In this document: positions 17,094 to 24,646 of the stretch, piece after piece
Numbering within the stretch: position 1 is the first letter of the stretch
Layout of the letters: the number at the start of each line of letters is the position of its first letter
Assembly (NCBI GenBank): GCA_910574255.1
Contig: CAJTAK010000001.1
Location: forward strand, 147,779 to 211,778
Direction of reading: 5' to 3'
DNA from: Clostridia bacterium
Lineage (GTDB): Bacteria; Bacillota; Clostridia; Lachnospirales; Lachnospiraceae
DNA: 64,000 nt
The notes under the pieces: generated by a model
Databases searched by the model: none
What the model saw: only the letters and a program-made list of their open reading frames with translations
Told to the model about the DNA's origin: nothing
Program-made: the position numbers and the translations under genes

Positions 17094-17489
17094 TTGTGCA
17101 TAAGCATAAAGATGGTGGTATTGGTTTTTGTACAGTACATACAAAAATTCAGGCTTTATGGAGGTTTTAAAGCCCCTGAAGATGAAGATATGTTGCTATT
17201 ACAATTTGCAATGGATTTCTCTTACAAATATTTAGGATATTTTCAAGATTACTGTTATCTTGTATTCCTGTTTGTACTTCTATACACAGTATATGAGAAA
17301 AGAAATGATTATGTAGGATGTTGTTCTGTGATTATGATAGAACTGGTATCAGTTTTAAGGACATTTGCGATTATAGCTCCAATACTACCTGTCAGATGCT
17401 TTGCATTTGCCTGTTCCAAATTTGTCTGGAACTACTATAAGCAAAATGAAAAAGACATAAAGGAAAGTTGCCATAACTTGTACAATTAA
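17094..17489 (+). CDS. Possible small membrane protein, unknown
   Basis: An open frame of 131 codons from a TTG; a later in-frame ATG at 17112 is an alternative start. It encodes aromatic-rich hydrophobic segments (YCYLVFLFVLLYTVY, and VSVLRTFAIIAPILPVRCF) compatible with two membrane spans. There is no good ribosome binding site, and the start overlaps the stem-loop cluster. It may be a small membrane protein of the mobile region or a remnant of a longer gene. Confidence is limited because of the weak start. Confidence 0.35.
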   Translation: MCISIKMVVLVFVQYIQKFRLYGGFKAPEDEDMLLLQFAMDFSYKYLGYFQDYCYLVFLFVLLYTVYEKRNDYVGCCSVIMIELVSVLRTFAIIAPILPVRCFAFACSKFVWNYYKQNEKDIKESCHNLYN

Positions 17490-17536
17490 ACGGCTTCAAA
17501 GTATGAAGCAAGCCTTTTGTATTTTTACAGGAGACG

Positions 17537-17567
17537 GGAGCATTGCATTTATGTGGTGCTCCTTTTT
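17537..17567 (+). terminator. Rho-independent terminator
   Basis: GGAGCA and TGCTCC form a stem followed by TTTTT, about 50 bases after the preceding frame. Confidence 0.6.
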
Positions 17568-17807
17568 AATTTCATGGAAAAATTTTATATAGATAAAAAT
17601 AGTGGTTAAATTTTAAACGTGCTCTATTTGGACGAAATGGATTTGAACGAAATTGAAAATTTGAAAAAAATCAGATAAAGTAAAGATATCAACAGTATTG
17701 TTGGGGGTATAAAATGCCATTTAAGCGGTAATTCCAACAGAGAAAAAGAAAACTGTCTGTTATACAGAACAGGCAGTCGGCATAAAGGATTTGATTGGAT
17801 AAACGGA
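17568..17807. other. Intergenic region, no gene seen
   Basis: The sequence between the terminator and the repeated leader contains a hairpin CTGTCTGTT/AACAGGCAG near 17753-17775. No coding frame is supported. Confidence 0.4.
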
Positions 17808-17840
17808 GGAGGAAGCCTCTATTTTCTGTATTAGAGCAAA
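17808..17840 (+). repeat. Repeated leader box, copy A
   Basis: A 33-base box starting GGAGGAAG and ending TTAGAGCAAA recurs at 18179-18211 with one difference. CTCTA and TAGAG inside it can pair. Each copy sits 25 to 26 bases before a small gene. Confidence 0.8.
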
Positions 17841-17865
17841 ATTTCTGATTGGAGGAGAATGTATT

Positions 17866-18096
17866 ATGACAGAGAAAGAGAGTTTAATATTTGCAATGGA
17901 AGACTTGGCCTCTATGCTGAATGATTACTTAAAGGTCTTGGAAGAAGGGGAAATTAACGAAATGGCTTATCAGCGGTTAGATGAAAGCATGTTTTCTGTA
18001 TTATGGGCACTAAGGTATTATTTTGGTGAGAATCCAATGGATTCGGCACGTATTACTATCGTTGAGCCAAATAATCAGAGAATGAAATTTGAATAA
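17866..18096 (+). CDS. Small acidic protein of the mobile region, unknown
   Basis: 76 residues, acidic and helical (EKESLIFAMEDLASMLNDYL, then KVLEEGEINEMAYQRLDES), without signal or membrane segment. GGAGGAG with 8-base spacing precedes the ATG. A 33-base leader box just upstream is shared with the 43-residue gene downstream. Small acidic helical proteins of this kind are common near serine recombinases in clostridial mobile elements, but I do not recognise the family. Confidence 0.65.
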   Translation: MTEKESLIFAMEDLASMLNDYLKVLEEGEINEMAYQRLDESMFSVLWALRYYFGENPMDSARITIVEPNNQRMKFE

Positions 18097-18178
18097 TATC
18101 CTTAAGTGATGAAAAAGAAAGGCTATTGGCGATACAGAGCAAATGGTCAGTATAAAAGTTTATTTCTAATCTAACGTC

Positions 18179-18211
18179 GGAGGAAGTCTCTATTTTCTGT
18201 ATTAGAGCAAA
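18179..18211 (+). repeat. Repeated leader box, copy B
   Basis: Second copy of the 33-base box at 17808-17840 (32 of 33 identical), preceding the 43-residue gene at 18236. Confidence 0.8.
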
Positions 18212-18235
18212 TAATTTTAGGACGGTGGTTAGAAA

Positions 18236-18367
18236 ATGATGGAGGATGAAAGGCTGAAATTATTGCTTGTGGAAAATAATTTTGATATTTGCATGGATTT
18301 TTTAGCAAGAATGATTGAAAAGTATGGGAGCAGGATTGATTTTGACGATGTTCCTGATGAAAAATAG
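18236..18367 (+). CDS. Very small protein (43 residues), unknown
   Basis: Frame MMEDERLKLLLVENNFDICM followed by DFLARMIEKYGSRIDFDD and VPDEK. AGGACGGTGG lies about 8 bases before the first ATG. It follows a copy of the same leader box that precedes the 76-residue gene, and both products are short acidic helical proteins, so the two genes look like a duplicated or functionally paired set. A stem-loop follows 7 bases after the stop. No family is recognised. Confidence 0.55.
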   Translation: MMEDERLKLLLVENNFDICMDFLARMIEKYGSRIDFDDVPDEK

Positions 18368-18373
18368 ATAAAA

Positions 18374-18400
18374 GAAGCCAGGGCACTATGCCTTGGCTTC
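18374..18400 (+). terminator. Stem-loop between small gene and recombinase
   Basis: GAAGCCA pairs with TGGCTTC, with inner GGC/GCC. There is no T run, so it may slow rather than stop transcription into the recombinase gene. Confidence 0.45.
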
Positions 18401-18477
18401 CGTTGGAAAGGCCTTGAGAGGGGTACGGTTTTACGTTACAATATAGACAGGAATAGAGGATGGAAGGAAGGACGGAT

Positions 18478-20175
18478 ATGGAAAAATACAATAGCAGTAA
18501 AGCGGGTACACCGTGTTATTTATATACAAGGGTATCAACGGAAATGCAGGTGGATGGGTATAGTCTGGATGCACAGAACGAAAAACTGAAACGATATGCG
18601 GAATATGAGGGGATGCCGATTGCAGGCTTTTACAGTGATGAAGGTAAAAGCGGAAAAAGTGTGGAAGGAAGGCCACAGTTCCGTGAAATGCTGGAAGATA
18701 TTAAAAGCGGAAAAGATAATGTGAAATATGTCTTAGTGTTCAAACTTTCAAGATTCGGTAGGAATGCAGCGGATGTATTAAGCTCTTTACAGCTTATGCA
18801 GGATTACGGGGTAAACCTAATCTGTGTGGAAGATGGCATTGATTCATCAAAGGATGCAGGAAAACTTATGATTTCCGTGCTGTCTGCCGTAGCGGAAATT
18901 GAGAGGGAAAATATTTTGGTGCAGACAATGGAGGGCAGAAAGCAGAAAGCACGGGAAGGCAAATGGAATGGGGGATTCGCTCCCTACGGTTATAAATTGG
19001 TAGATGGGAAACTGGAAATAGAGGAAGATGAAGCAGAGGCCATTCGGATAATTTTTGATAAATATATTGATACAAACATGGGTGCAACAGGCGTGGCAAA
19101 ATATCTTAACCAAAATGGCATAGCAAAAAAGCCAAGGGCAAATGGGAGCTTAACAAAGTTCTCTGTCGGGTTTATAAGGGGCGTGCTGGATAATCCAGTA
19201 TATTGTGGGAAGATTGCATTTGGAAGACGGACAACGGAAAAGGTGCAGGGAACAAGGAATGAGACACATCAGGTAAAAGCAGAGGACTATATTCTGGTGG
19301 ATGGGATACATGAAGCTATCGTGGATGAAACTAGATGGGAGATTGCCAAAAATAAACGGGATATGACAGGTGGAAAGCGGGAGAAGAAATACAGCATTGG
19401 AAGGAGACATTTGCTGTCGGGTATCCTGAAATGTCCTATATGCGGTTCTGGAATGGTCGGTAATGTGAACCGAAAAAAGAGGAAGGATGGAACACATTAC
19501 AAGGATTATTTTTATTATGCCTGTAAGCACAGACGGGTGCTTGACGGGCATACCTGTACTTATAATAAACAGTGGAAAGAAGAAATGGTTAATGATGCTG
19601 TTGTGGAAGTGATAAGAAAAGTGGTAAGGAATGAGAGATTTGCGGATGTGTTGAAAGGTAAAATTGGAGGCAAAGTAGATACAACAGAGATAGAAAAAGA
19701 AATAGAGAATTACGAGCATCAGTTGAAGCTGGCAAATGGAAGCAAGAGGAATCTTGAAAGGCAGATAGACAGTTTATCTATTGAGGACAGGCATTATGAA
19801 AGAAAGCTGAATGACCTGCAGGACAGGTTAAATAATATGTATGATGAAATCGCAGATTTGGAAGAACTTATGGAGGAATTGAAAATTAGAAAGAAAAATA
19901 TTGAAATGGAGAAGATTTCGGTTGATAATATTTACAGGTATCTGTTAAACTTCAATCAACTGTATGATGAATTTAATGATGATGAGAGAAGGGAACTATT
20001 GAGTAGCTTTATAGATGAAGTTTTGATATATGAGGATAAACAGGAGAACGGGCAACTGCTGAAACAGATTCACTTTAGGTTTCCTGTATTCTATAACGGT
20101 CAGGATATAGATACGATTGGTTGGGACAAAGAAGGAACTGTCGAATGCTGTTGCCTTTTAAAAAAGGAGAATTAA
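18478..20175 (+). CDS. Large serine recombinase
   Basis: About 565 residues. The N-terminal resolvase catalytic domain begins PCYLYTRVSTEMQVDGYSLD, with the nucleophile Ser20 in RVST, and continues with VFKLSRFGRNAAD and AEIEREN. The recombinase domain follows (FAPYGYKLVDGKLEIEEDEA). A zinc-ribbon with LKCPICGSGMVG and YYACKHRR, then a coiled coil (residues about 400-490) and C-terminal tail complete the usual layout. Such enzymes integrate and excise mobile elements at short att sites. I chose ATG 18478 because AAGGAAGG sits 6 to 7 bases upstream; an ATG at 18460 is possible. It is the last intact gene of the AT-rich region, as expected for an integrase next to an element end. Confidence 0.9.
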   Translation: MEKYNSSKAGTPCYLYTRVSTEMQVDGYSLDAQNEKLKRYAEYEGMPIAGFYSDEGKSGKSVEGRPQFREMLEDIKSGKDNVKYVLVFKLSRFGRNAADVLSSLQLMQDYGVNLICVEDGIDSSKDAGKLMISVLSAVAEIERENILVQTMEGRKQKAREGKWNGGFAPYGYKLVDGKLEIEEDEAEAIRIIFDKYIDTNMGATGVAKYLNQNGIAKKPRANGSLTKFSVGFIRGVLDNPVYCGKIAFGRRTTEKVQGTRNETHQVKAEDYILVDGIHEAIVDETRWEIAKNKRDMTGGKREKKYSIGRRHLLSGILKCPICGSGMVGNVNRKKRKDGTHYKDYFYYACKHRRVLDGHTCTYNKQWKEEMVNDAVVEVIRKVVRNERFADVLKGKIGGKVDTTEIEKEIENYEHQLKLANGSKRNLERQIDSLSIEDRHYERKLNDLQDRLNNMYDEIADLEELMEELKIRKKNIEMEKISVDNIYRYLLNFNQLYDEFNDDERRELLSSFIDEVLIYEDKQENGQLLKQIHFRFPVFYNGQDIDTIGWDKEGTVECCCLLKKEN

Positions 20176-20282
20176 GAGAAGCCACAGTTGTTCGATATTT
20201 CCGGATAACTGCTAAGATAATGTAGTCTAAGGTTTTATGAAGAATCTAAAGAGAAGTCCTGACACTGTAGATAATTGAGGAG
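20176..20282. other. Likely zone of the mobile-element right end
   Basis: This is the stretch between the serine recombinase and the first decayed gene. Large serine recombinases commonly lie next to their attachment site, so the boundary is probably here or slightly downstream. No diagnostic core repeat could be matched within the window because the other end is not identified. Confidence 0.3.
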
Positions 20283-20519
20283 GTGCGGCTTATCATCTAT
20301 TTAAGCAGTTTTTTATTTTCGCAGGAAACAGTTAGCAGTCCCCATATTTATCCATATAACGTATTTTCTCGAAAGAGTGAGGGATTGCTCATATTTCAGC
20401 CAATCACCATTTTGTATGGAAATAATGCTTCGGGAAAATCCACAATGTTAAACATTTTAGCAAATAAGCTGCAGTTAGAAGGGCAGGAATATGCTACCAA
20501 TAATAAGTATGGAAATTAG
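20283..20519 (+). pseudogene. AAA ATPase fragment (Walker A region only)
   Basis: An open frame of 78 codons from a GTG. It carries ITILYGNNASGKSTMLNILA, a Walker A motif, and upstream residues typical of the start of small AAA/ABC-like ATPases. The frame stops soon after, with no Walker B, signature or sensor region, so about three quarters of the protein is missing. It is probably a remnant cut by an insertion or deletion at the element boundary. Confidence 0.65.
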
Positions 20520-20532
20520 AAGGGACTGAAAT

Positions 20533-21713
20533 ATGCAGATAGAAGATATTAAACGTATGGCTCGTACTATTCTTGAACAAAATCGTATTGAAACAGATTA
20601 TATTGAATATAAGAAGTCTGTAAATTTCAAGGCCGGAATATTAAAAACAGCTTGCGCTTATGCGAATAATTACATGAATCGAGAATTAGGATTGATTTAT
20701 ATTGGAGTGGAGGAAGTAGATGATAAAAAGACTGGTGAAAAAGCAATACCAGTAAGGCCAATTAGTGGCTTAAAAGAATCCTTGATTGAAACAATAGAAA
20801 ATACATTAAAAAACCTTTTAGCTAATATTCATCCCACAATTCGGTATCATTTAATTACGGATGAGATTGATGAGAGACGTTATATTGTAGTAGCTGTTGA
20901 ACCAGGAAATGCCGGACCGTATCAAACCAGTAATAAAGCTGAGCGAGATAAGACATTCGTTCTATGTCAAAATTGGATATGGCGAAGAGTATGGGACTGA
21001 TTAGTGAAAGTGAATATGGCGGTTATCGTGCAAAAAACTTCGCTGTGTTGATGTTTTCTGATAGGCCTGAGGAATATATTTCAAATGCGCATGTAGAGGT
21101 AATTCGTGAAGTGAGTGGAACTGATCGAATGGAGGCGAAGGTGTTTGACGTACCAATCTGGATACAGGCTAGGCTTGTCAGCAAATACTTTGAGGAAACA
21201 ATTCAGGCATCTTATACAATTCAGGACGCAGATAAAATAGAACATCGTATTGTATATAACTGGCCACTGGCAGCTTTTGAAGAGTTGGCCACGAATTGTA
21301 TTTTGCATAAACGGTATGAGTCACCTAATTATATTGGAATCTATGTGTATAGTGATAGAATCACTTTTGTGAATCATAATCGTCCAATGCCACCGGTTAC
21401 TATTGAATCAATGAATCGTCAAAGTAGTTTTGATGATAGGAAATACTTGAATCCTGAATTGAAAGATATGTTTTTTGCATTGAATTTAATTGAGTCATAT
21501 GGTTCTGGAATTCGAAGAGCAAAAGATGCACTGAAGGTAAATGGGTCACCCAAATTGGAGTTTTTACCAAATAATGATTATGACGATTATACAATGGCAG
21601 TAATTTATATAAATGAGGAGTTTGCAAAAATAGCAAAAGAAGAAAAAGGGGTTGGAAAAGCCGATAAAAGCCGAGAGGTTCATTTCAAAGGTTCATTTCA
21701 AAGAAAAAATTAG
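20533..21713 (+). pseudogene. Decayed AlbA_2-domain (RecG-related, COG2865-like) gene with internal deletion and frameshift
   Basis: Two frames together encode one protein. The first (20533-21000) has an AlbA_2-type domain: DYIEYKKSVNF, LIYIGVEE, YIVVAVEPGNAGPY. The second picks up at about 20961 (IRSMSKLDMAKSMGLI) and carries the ATPase-like part (AAFEELATNCILHKRY, IESYGSGIRRA). At about 20955-20967 the reading frame shifts. Compared with the family, a block between TSNKAERDKTF and SKLDMAKS appears to be missing. The end stops at FKGSFQRKN without the usual winged helix, within a short direct repeat TTCATTTCAAAG. Intact relatives are DNA-binding regulators or toxin-antitoxin-like proteins of uncertain role. 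Confidence 0.75.
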
Positions 21714-21742
21714 TTGACACTGTCTGCCAGTTGTGCTAGAAT
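21714..21742 (+). promoter_or_regulatory. Sigma-A promoter of the infC operon
   Basis: TTGACA (21714-21719) and TAGAAT (21737-21742) are separated by 17 bases and lead into the L20 leader. Confidence 0.85.
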
Positions 21743-21880
21743 ATTTTAACGACAGCAAGTAGAGTATCCACTCTCACCTTAGCGCAGACAGGCGACTTGG
21801 GTTCATATCTGATAGAAAAAGGCGTTATTATGTCTTGGAATCTGATATTTTAAGTGGATAGTTTGACTATCCACTTTTTT
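21743..21880 (+). promoter_or_regulatory. L20-type leader with transcription attenuator
   Basis: The untranslated leader ends in a terminator, AGTGGATAG/CTATCCACT (21853-21875) followed by a T run. The segment TATCCACT at about 21765-21772 is complementary to the left arm of that terminator and can form an antiterminator. In Firmicutes, ribosomal protein L20 binds such leaders of infC-rpmI-rplT and promotes termination, giving feedback control. Assignment rests on location and the competing pairs. Confidence 0.8.
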
Positions 21881-21916
21881 GAGCTGGATATTTCTTTCTT
21901 TAAGGAGGGTATTACT

Positions 21917-22426
21917 ATTAGCGATTTAATGATTAACGAACAGATCCGAGACAAGGAGGTCCGCTTGATCGGATCAAATGGAGAACAGCTGGGGATCATG
22001 TCCGCGAGGGATGCTATGAAGATTGCCAGAGAAGCAGAGCTTGATCTGGTAAAGGTTGCGCCGACTGCCAAGCCGCCGGTATGTAAGATTATCGACTATG
22101 GCAAGTACAAGTACGAGATGGCGCGCAAGGAGAAGGAAGCAAAAAAGAGGCAGAAGATTATTGAGATCAAAGAGGTTCGCCTGTCACCGAACATTGACGA
22201 TAATGATCTCAATACAAAAATCAGTGCAGCACGGAAGTTTATTCAGAAGGGTGACAAGGTTAAGGTATCCCTTCGGTTCAGAGGAAGAGAGATGGCTCAT
22301 ATTCAGCATGGCCGTCACATTTTGGACGTGTTTGCAGAGAAGATGTCTGATATTGCAGTGGTTGAAAAGGCTCCCAAGTTAGAGGGCCGTCAAATGTTGA
22401 TGTTTTTAGCGGAAAAACGTCAGTAA
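21917..22426 (+). CDS. infC: Translation initiation factor IF-3
   Basis: About 169 residues, the normal IF-3 length. It binds the 30S subunit and checks start-codon pairing. The sequence [16 protein letters not shown], then [17 protein letters not shown], the helical linker and the C-terminal [16 protein letters not shown] are hallmark IF-3. The start is a rare ATT at 21917-21919, 8 bases after AAGGAGG; no ATG is usable before ATG 21929, which would clip conserved residues. A longer frame from 21854 would run through the terminator stem and is wrong. Rare AUU starts of infC allow IF-3 to limit its own translation, a known control in other bacteria. Confidence 0.95.
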   Translation: MSDLMINEQIRDKEVRLIGSNGEQLGIMSARDAMKIAREAELDLVKVAPTAKPPVCKIIDYGKYKYEMARKEKEAKKRQKIIEIKEVRLSPNIDDNDLNTKISAARKFIQKGDKVKVSLRFRGREMAHIQHGRHILDVFAEKMSDIAVVEKAPKLEGRQMLMFLAEKRQ

Positions 22427-22502
22427 GATTTGGGAATCACCTGGAAGCAGGAATGATTTTATAGAGTTTAACAAAGAAACTATGACAGGAGGAGTATATA
22501 AA

Positions 22503-22700
22503 ATGCCAAAAATGAAGACAAGCAGAGCGGCTGCAAAGCGTTTCCAAAAGACAGGAACCGGCAAGTTAAAGAGAATGAAAGCGTATAAGAGCCATATCTT
22601 AACCAAGAAATCTCAGAAGAGAAAGAGAAACCTGAGGAAGTCAACTATTACGGATGCAACCAATGTTAAGAACATGAAGAAGATCTTACCGTATCTGTAA
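22503..22700 (+). CDS. rpmI: 50S ribosomal protein L35
   Basis: 65 residues, highly basic: [20 protein letters not shown], then [16 protein letters not shown], typical of L35. AGGAGG with about 7-base spacing precedes ATG 22503. It lies between infC and rplT in the standard operon order. Confidence 0.97.
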   Translation: MPKMKTSRAAAKRFQKTGTGKLKRMKAYKSHILTKKSQKRKRNLRKSTITDATNVKNMKKILPYL

Positions 22701-22729
22701 GCAGGAAAATTTCAAGGAGGAGAGAAAAA

Positions 22730-23086
22730 ATGGCAAGAATTAAAGGCGGCTTAGGCGCTAAGAAAAGACATAACAGAGTATTAAAGCTGGCAAAGGGCTA
22801 TAGAGGAGCCAGAAGCAAGCAGTACAGAGTAGCAAAGCAGTCTGTCATGAGAGCACTTACCAGTTCTTATGCAGGAAGAAAGCAGAGGAAGCGTCAGTTC
22901 AGACAGCTTTGGATCGCACGTATCAATGCGGCGGCCAGAATGAACGGCTTATCCTACAGCAAGTTCATGCACGGCTTAAAGCTGGCAGAGGTTCAGTTGG
23001 ATCGTAAGATTCTGGCTGACATGGCAGTAAATGATGCGGCAGGCTTTGCAACCTTAGTAGAGTTGGCAAAAGGTAAGCTGGCATAA
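22730..23086 (+). CDS. rplT: 50S ribosomal protein L20
   Basis: 118 residues with the L20 signature ([52 protein letters not shown]). It is an early assembly protein of the large subunit and, in Firmicutes, the repressor that binds the leader of this operon. AGGAGG lies 8 bases before the ATG. Confidence 0.97.
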   Translation: MARIKGGLGAKKRHNRVLKLAKGYRGARSKQYRVAKQSVMRALTSSYAGRKQRKRQFRQLWIARINAAARMNGLSYSKFMHGLKLAEVQLDRKILADMAVNDAAGFATLVELAKGKLA

Positions 23087-23108
23087 AAGGGAAATCAAAA
23101 GAGAAAGA

Positions 23109-23154
23109 GCCATTGCAAAACGGAAGAGAGCTCCCGGTGTGCAGTGGCCTTTTT
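23109..23154 (+). terminator. Terminator of the infC-rpmI-rplT operon
   Basis: GCCATTGCA pairs with TGCAGTGGC (one G-U), followed by TTTTT. Confidence 0.75.
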
Positions 23155-23156
23155 AT

Positions 23157-23215
23157 TTGACAAATAGAAGGATCGTGCTATAATTAGCAGTGTGTTAATG
23201 AGAGTGCTAATTATA
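23157..23215 (+). promoter_or_regulatory. Strong promoter with overlapping CIRCE-like inverted repeat
   Basis: TTGACA (23157-23162) and TATAAT (23179-23184) lie 16 bases apart. Overlapping the -10, TTAGCAGTG-N9-GAGTGCTAA (23184-23210) matches the HrcA operator CIRCE (TTAGCACTC-N9-GAGTGCTAA) at 16 of 18 positions with the correct spacer. The inverted repeat also extends outward to TATAATTAGCA/TGCTAATTATA, 11 perfect bases. A 145-base untranslated leader follows before the GTPase gene. It may bind HrcA or another repressor. Confidence 0.65.
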
Positions 23216-23360
23216 AAGAGGCATAGATCCGGATAATAGAGACAGCAATATTCTGACAGTGTGAAAACAAGCTATGACACAAGCTTTTGCAACTTAGAAT
23301 TGCTTTGATCAATGTATGGTGGAAGAAATATTGCGGAACTTAGTTAAGGAGGAATAAACC

Positions 23361-24560
23361 ATGACAGAGATTACCATTATTTCCGGTTTTTTGGGAGCCG
23401 GAAAGACAACCCTTATCAAGAAGCTTCTTGAGGAAGCCTTTCAGGGGGAAAAGATTGTTTTGATTGAAAATGAATTCGGCGAGATTGGCATTGACGGCGG
23501 CTTTTTAAAGGATGCCGGAATCCAGGTAAATGAGATGAACTCCGGCTGCATCTGCTGCTCTCTGGTAGGAGATTTCGGCACAGCCTTGAAAGAGGTTCTG
23601 GATACCTATGGACCGGATCGGATCCTCATTGAGCCCTCCGGCGTGGGCAAGCTTTCCGATGTGGTAAAGGCTGTGGAAAATGTGGCAGGCTCCATGGATG
23701 TTCACATTGACAGCTCCATTGTTGTAGTTGATGGAAAAAAATGCAAGATGTATATGAAGAATTTTGGTGAATTCTTCAATAATCAGGTGGAGCATGCGGG
23801 AACAATTGTTTTAAGCAGAACCCAGAGCATAACGGATGAGAAGCTGGAGGAGTGTGCAGCCCTTCTCCGGGAGCATAACGGACATGCGACTATGATTACC
23901 ACACCATGGGATGAACTGGACGGCAAGCAGATTTTGGCCGCCATGCATCATGCGGAGCTGGAGATGGAGGAGCACAAACATCACCATGGAGAAGCATGTG
24001 AACATGGGCATCATCATGGAGAAGCGTGTGAACACGAGCACCATCATGGAGAGGCATGTGAACATGAGCATCATCATGGAGAAGCATGTGAGCACGAACA
24101 TCACCATGGAGAAGCGTGTGAGCATAAGCATCATCACCATGGAGAAGAATGCGGCCATAAGCATCACCATCACGGAGAAGAATGTGGTCATGAACATCAC
24201 CATGAGCATGATGAGCACTGCACCTGCGGCTGCCATGATCATCACCATCACCACCATGATCACGAGGGTCATCATCATGCGGACGAGGTTTTCACAAGCT
24301 GGGGTGTAGAGACAGCTCACAAATACACGGCAGAAGAGCTGCAGCAGATTCTGGAGGAACTGGGCGGCTCCGAAAAATATGGTGTTATACTCCGTGCCAA
24401 GGGAATAATCCCCGGAACAGAGGGCGGCTGGATGCAGTTCGACTTTGTTCCGGAGGAATACGAGGTTCGAGGCGGAAGTCCTGATTATACGGGACGTCTC
24501 TGTGTAATTGGTTCTGAGCTTAATGAAGAGGCATTAAAGGAACTCTTTCATGTCGTATAA
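23361..24560 (+). CDS. COG0523/CobW-family GTPase with long His-rich metal-binding segment
   Basis: 399 residues. Walker A is GFLGAGKTT (residues 9-17), the metal motif is Cys63-Ile-Cys65-Cys66, and EPSGVGKL follows. Residues about 205-308 are a His/Glu/Cys-rich stretch built of ten-residue units (HHHGEACEHE), repeated five to seven times at DNA level in 30-base steps (23974-24200), then HCTCGCHDHHHHHH. The C-terminal CobW_C domain begins near HKYTAEELQQILEELGG. Members are metallochaperone GTPases for zinc, cobalt, nickel or iron. The His-rich arm suggests zinc or nickel binding and storage; the metal is not determined by sequence. It is followed by a second GTPase, with AAGGAGG before the ATG. 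Confidence 0.88.
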   Translation: MTEITIISGFLGAGKTTLIKKLLEEAFQGEKIVLIENEFGEIGIDGGFLKDAGIQVNEMNSGCICCSLVGDFGTALKEVLDTYGPDRILIEPSGVGKLSDVVKAVENVAGSMDVHIDSSIVVVDGKKCKMYMKNFGEFFNNQVEHAGTIVLSRTQSITDEKLEECAALLREHNGHATMITTPWDELDGKQILAAMHHAELEMEEHKHHHGEACEHGHHHGEACEHEHHHGEACEHEHHHGEACEHEHHHGEACEHKHHHHGEECGHKHHHHGEECGHEHHHEHDEHCTCGCHDHHHHHHDHEGHHHADEVFTSWGVETAHKYTAEELQQILEELGGSEKYGVILRAKGIIPGTEGGWMQFDFVPEEYEVRGGSPDYTGRLCVIGSELNEEALKELFHVV

Positions 24561-24646
24561 AGATAAAGGAAGATTAGCAGGAGACAGTTAACATATTGTT
24601 AGTATTCTGCGGACATTAGTCCTGCGGAACCGGAATAGGAGCAGCC

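Noticed and set aside
1..20282. An integrative conjugative element
   Set aside because: No relaxase, coupling protein, VirB4-like or replication gene is visible, so conjugative ability is not supported; only recombinases are present.
21854..21916. Longer IF-3 start with 21 extra codons
   Set aside because: The extra part covers the transcription terminator of the leader and lacks a ribosome binding site; AUU at 21917 follows AAGGAGG.
23974..24200. 30-base repeats as CRISPR
   Set aside because: There are no spacers; the units encode HHHGEACEHE in frame.
23811..24320. Minus-strand frame opposite the His-rich GTPase
   Set aside because: It is the shadow of His codons (CAT/CAC read as ATG/GTG); no start signal.
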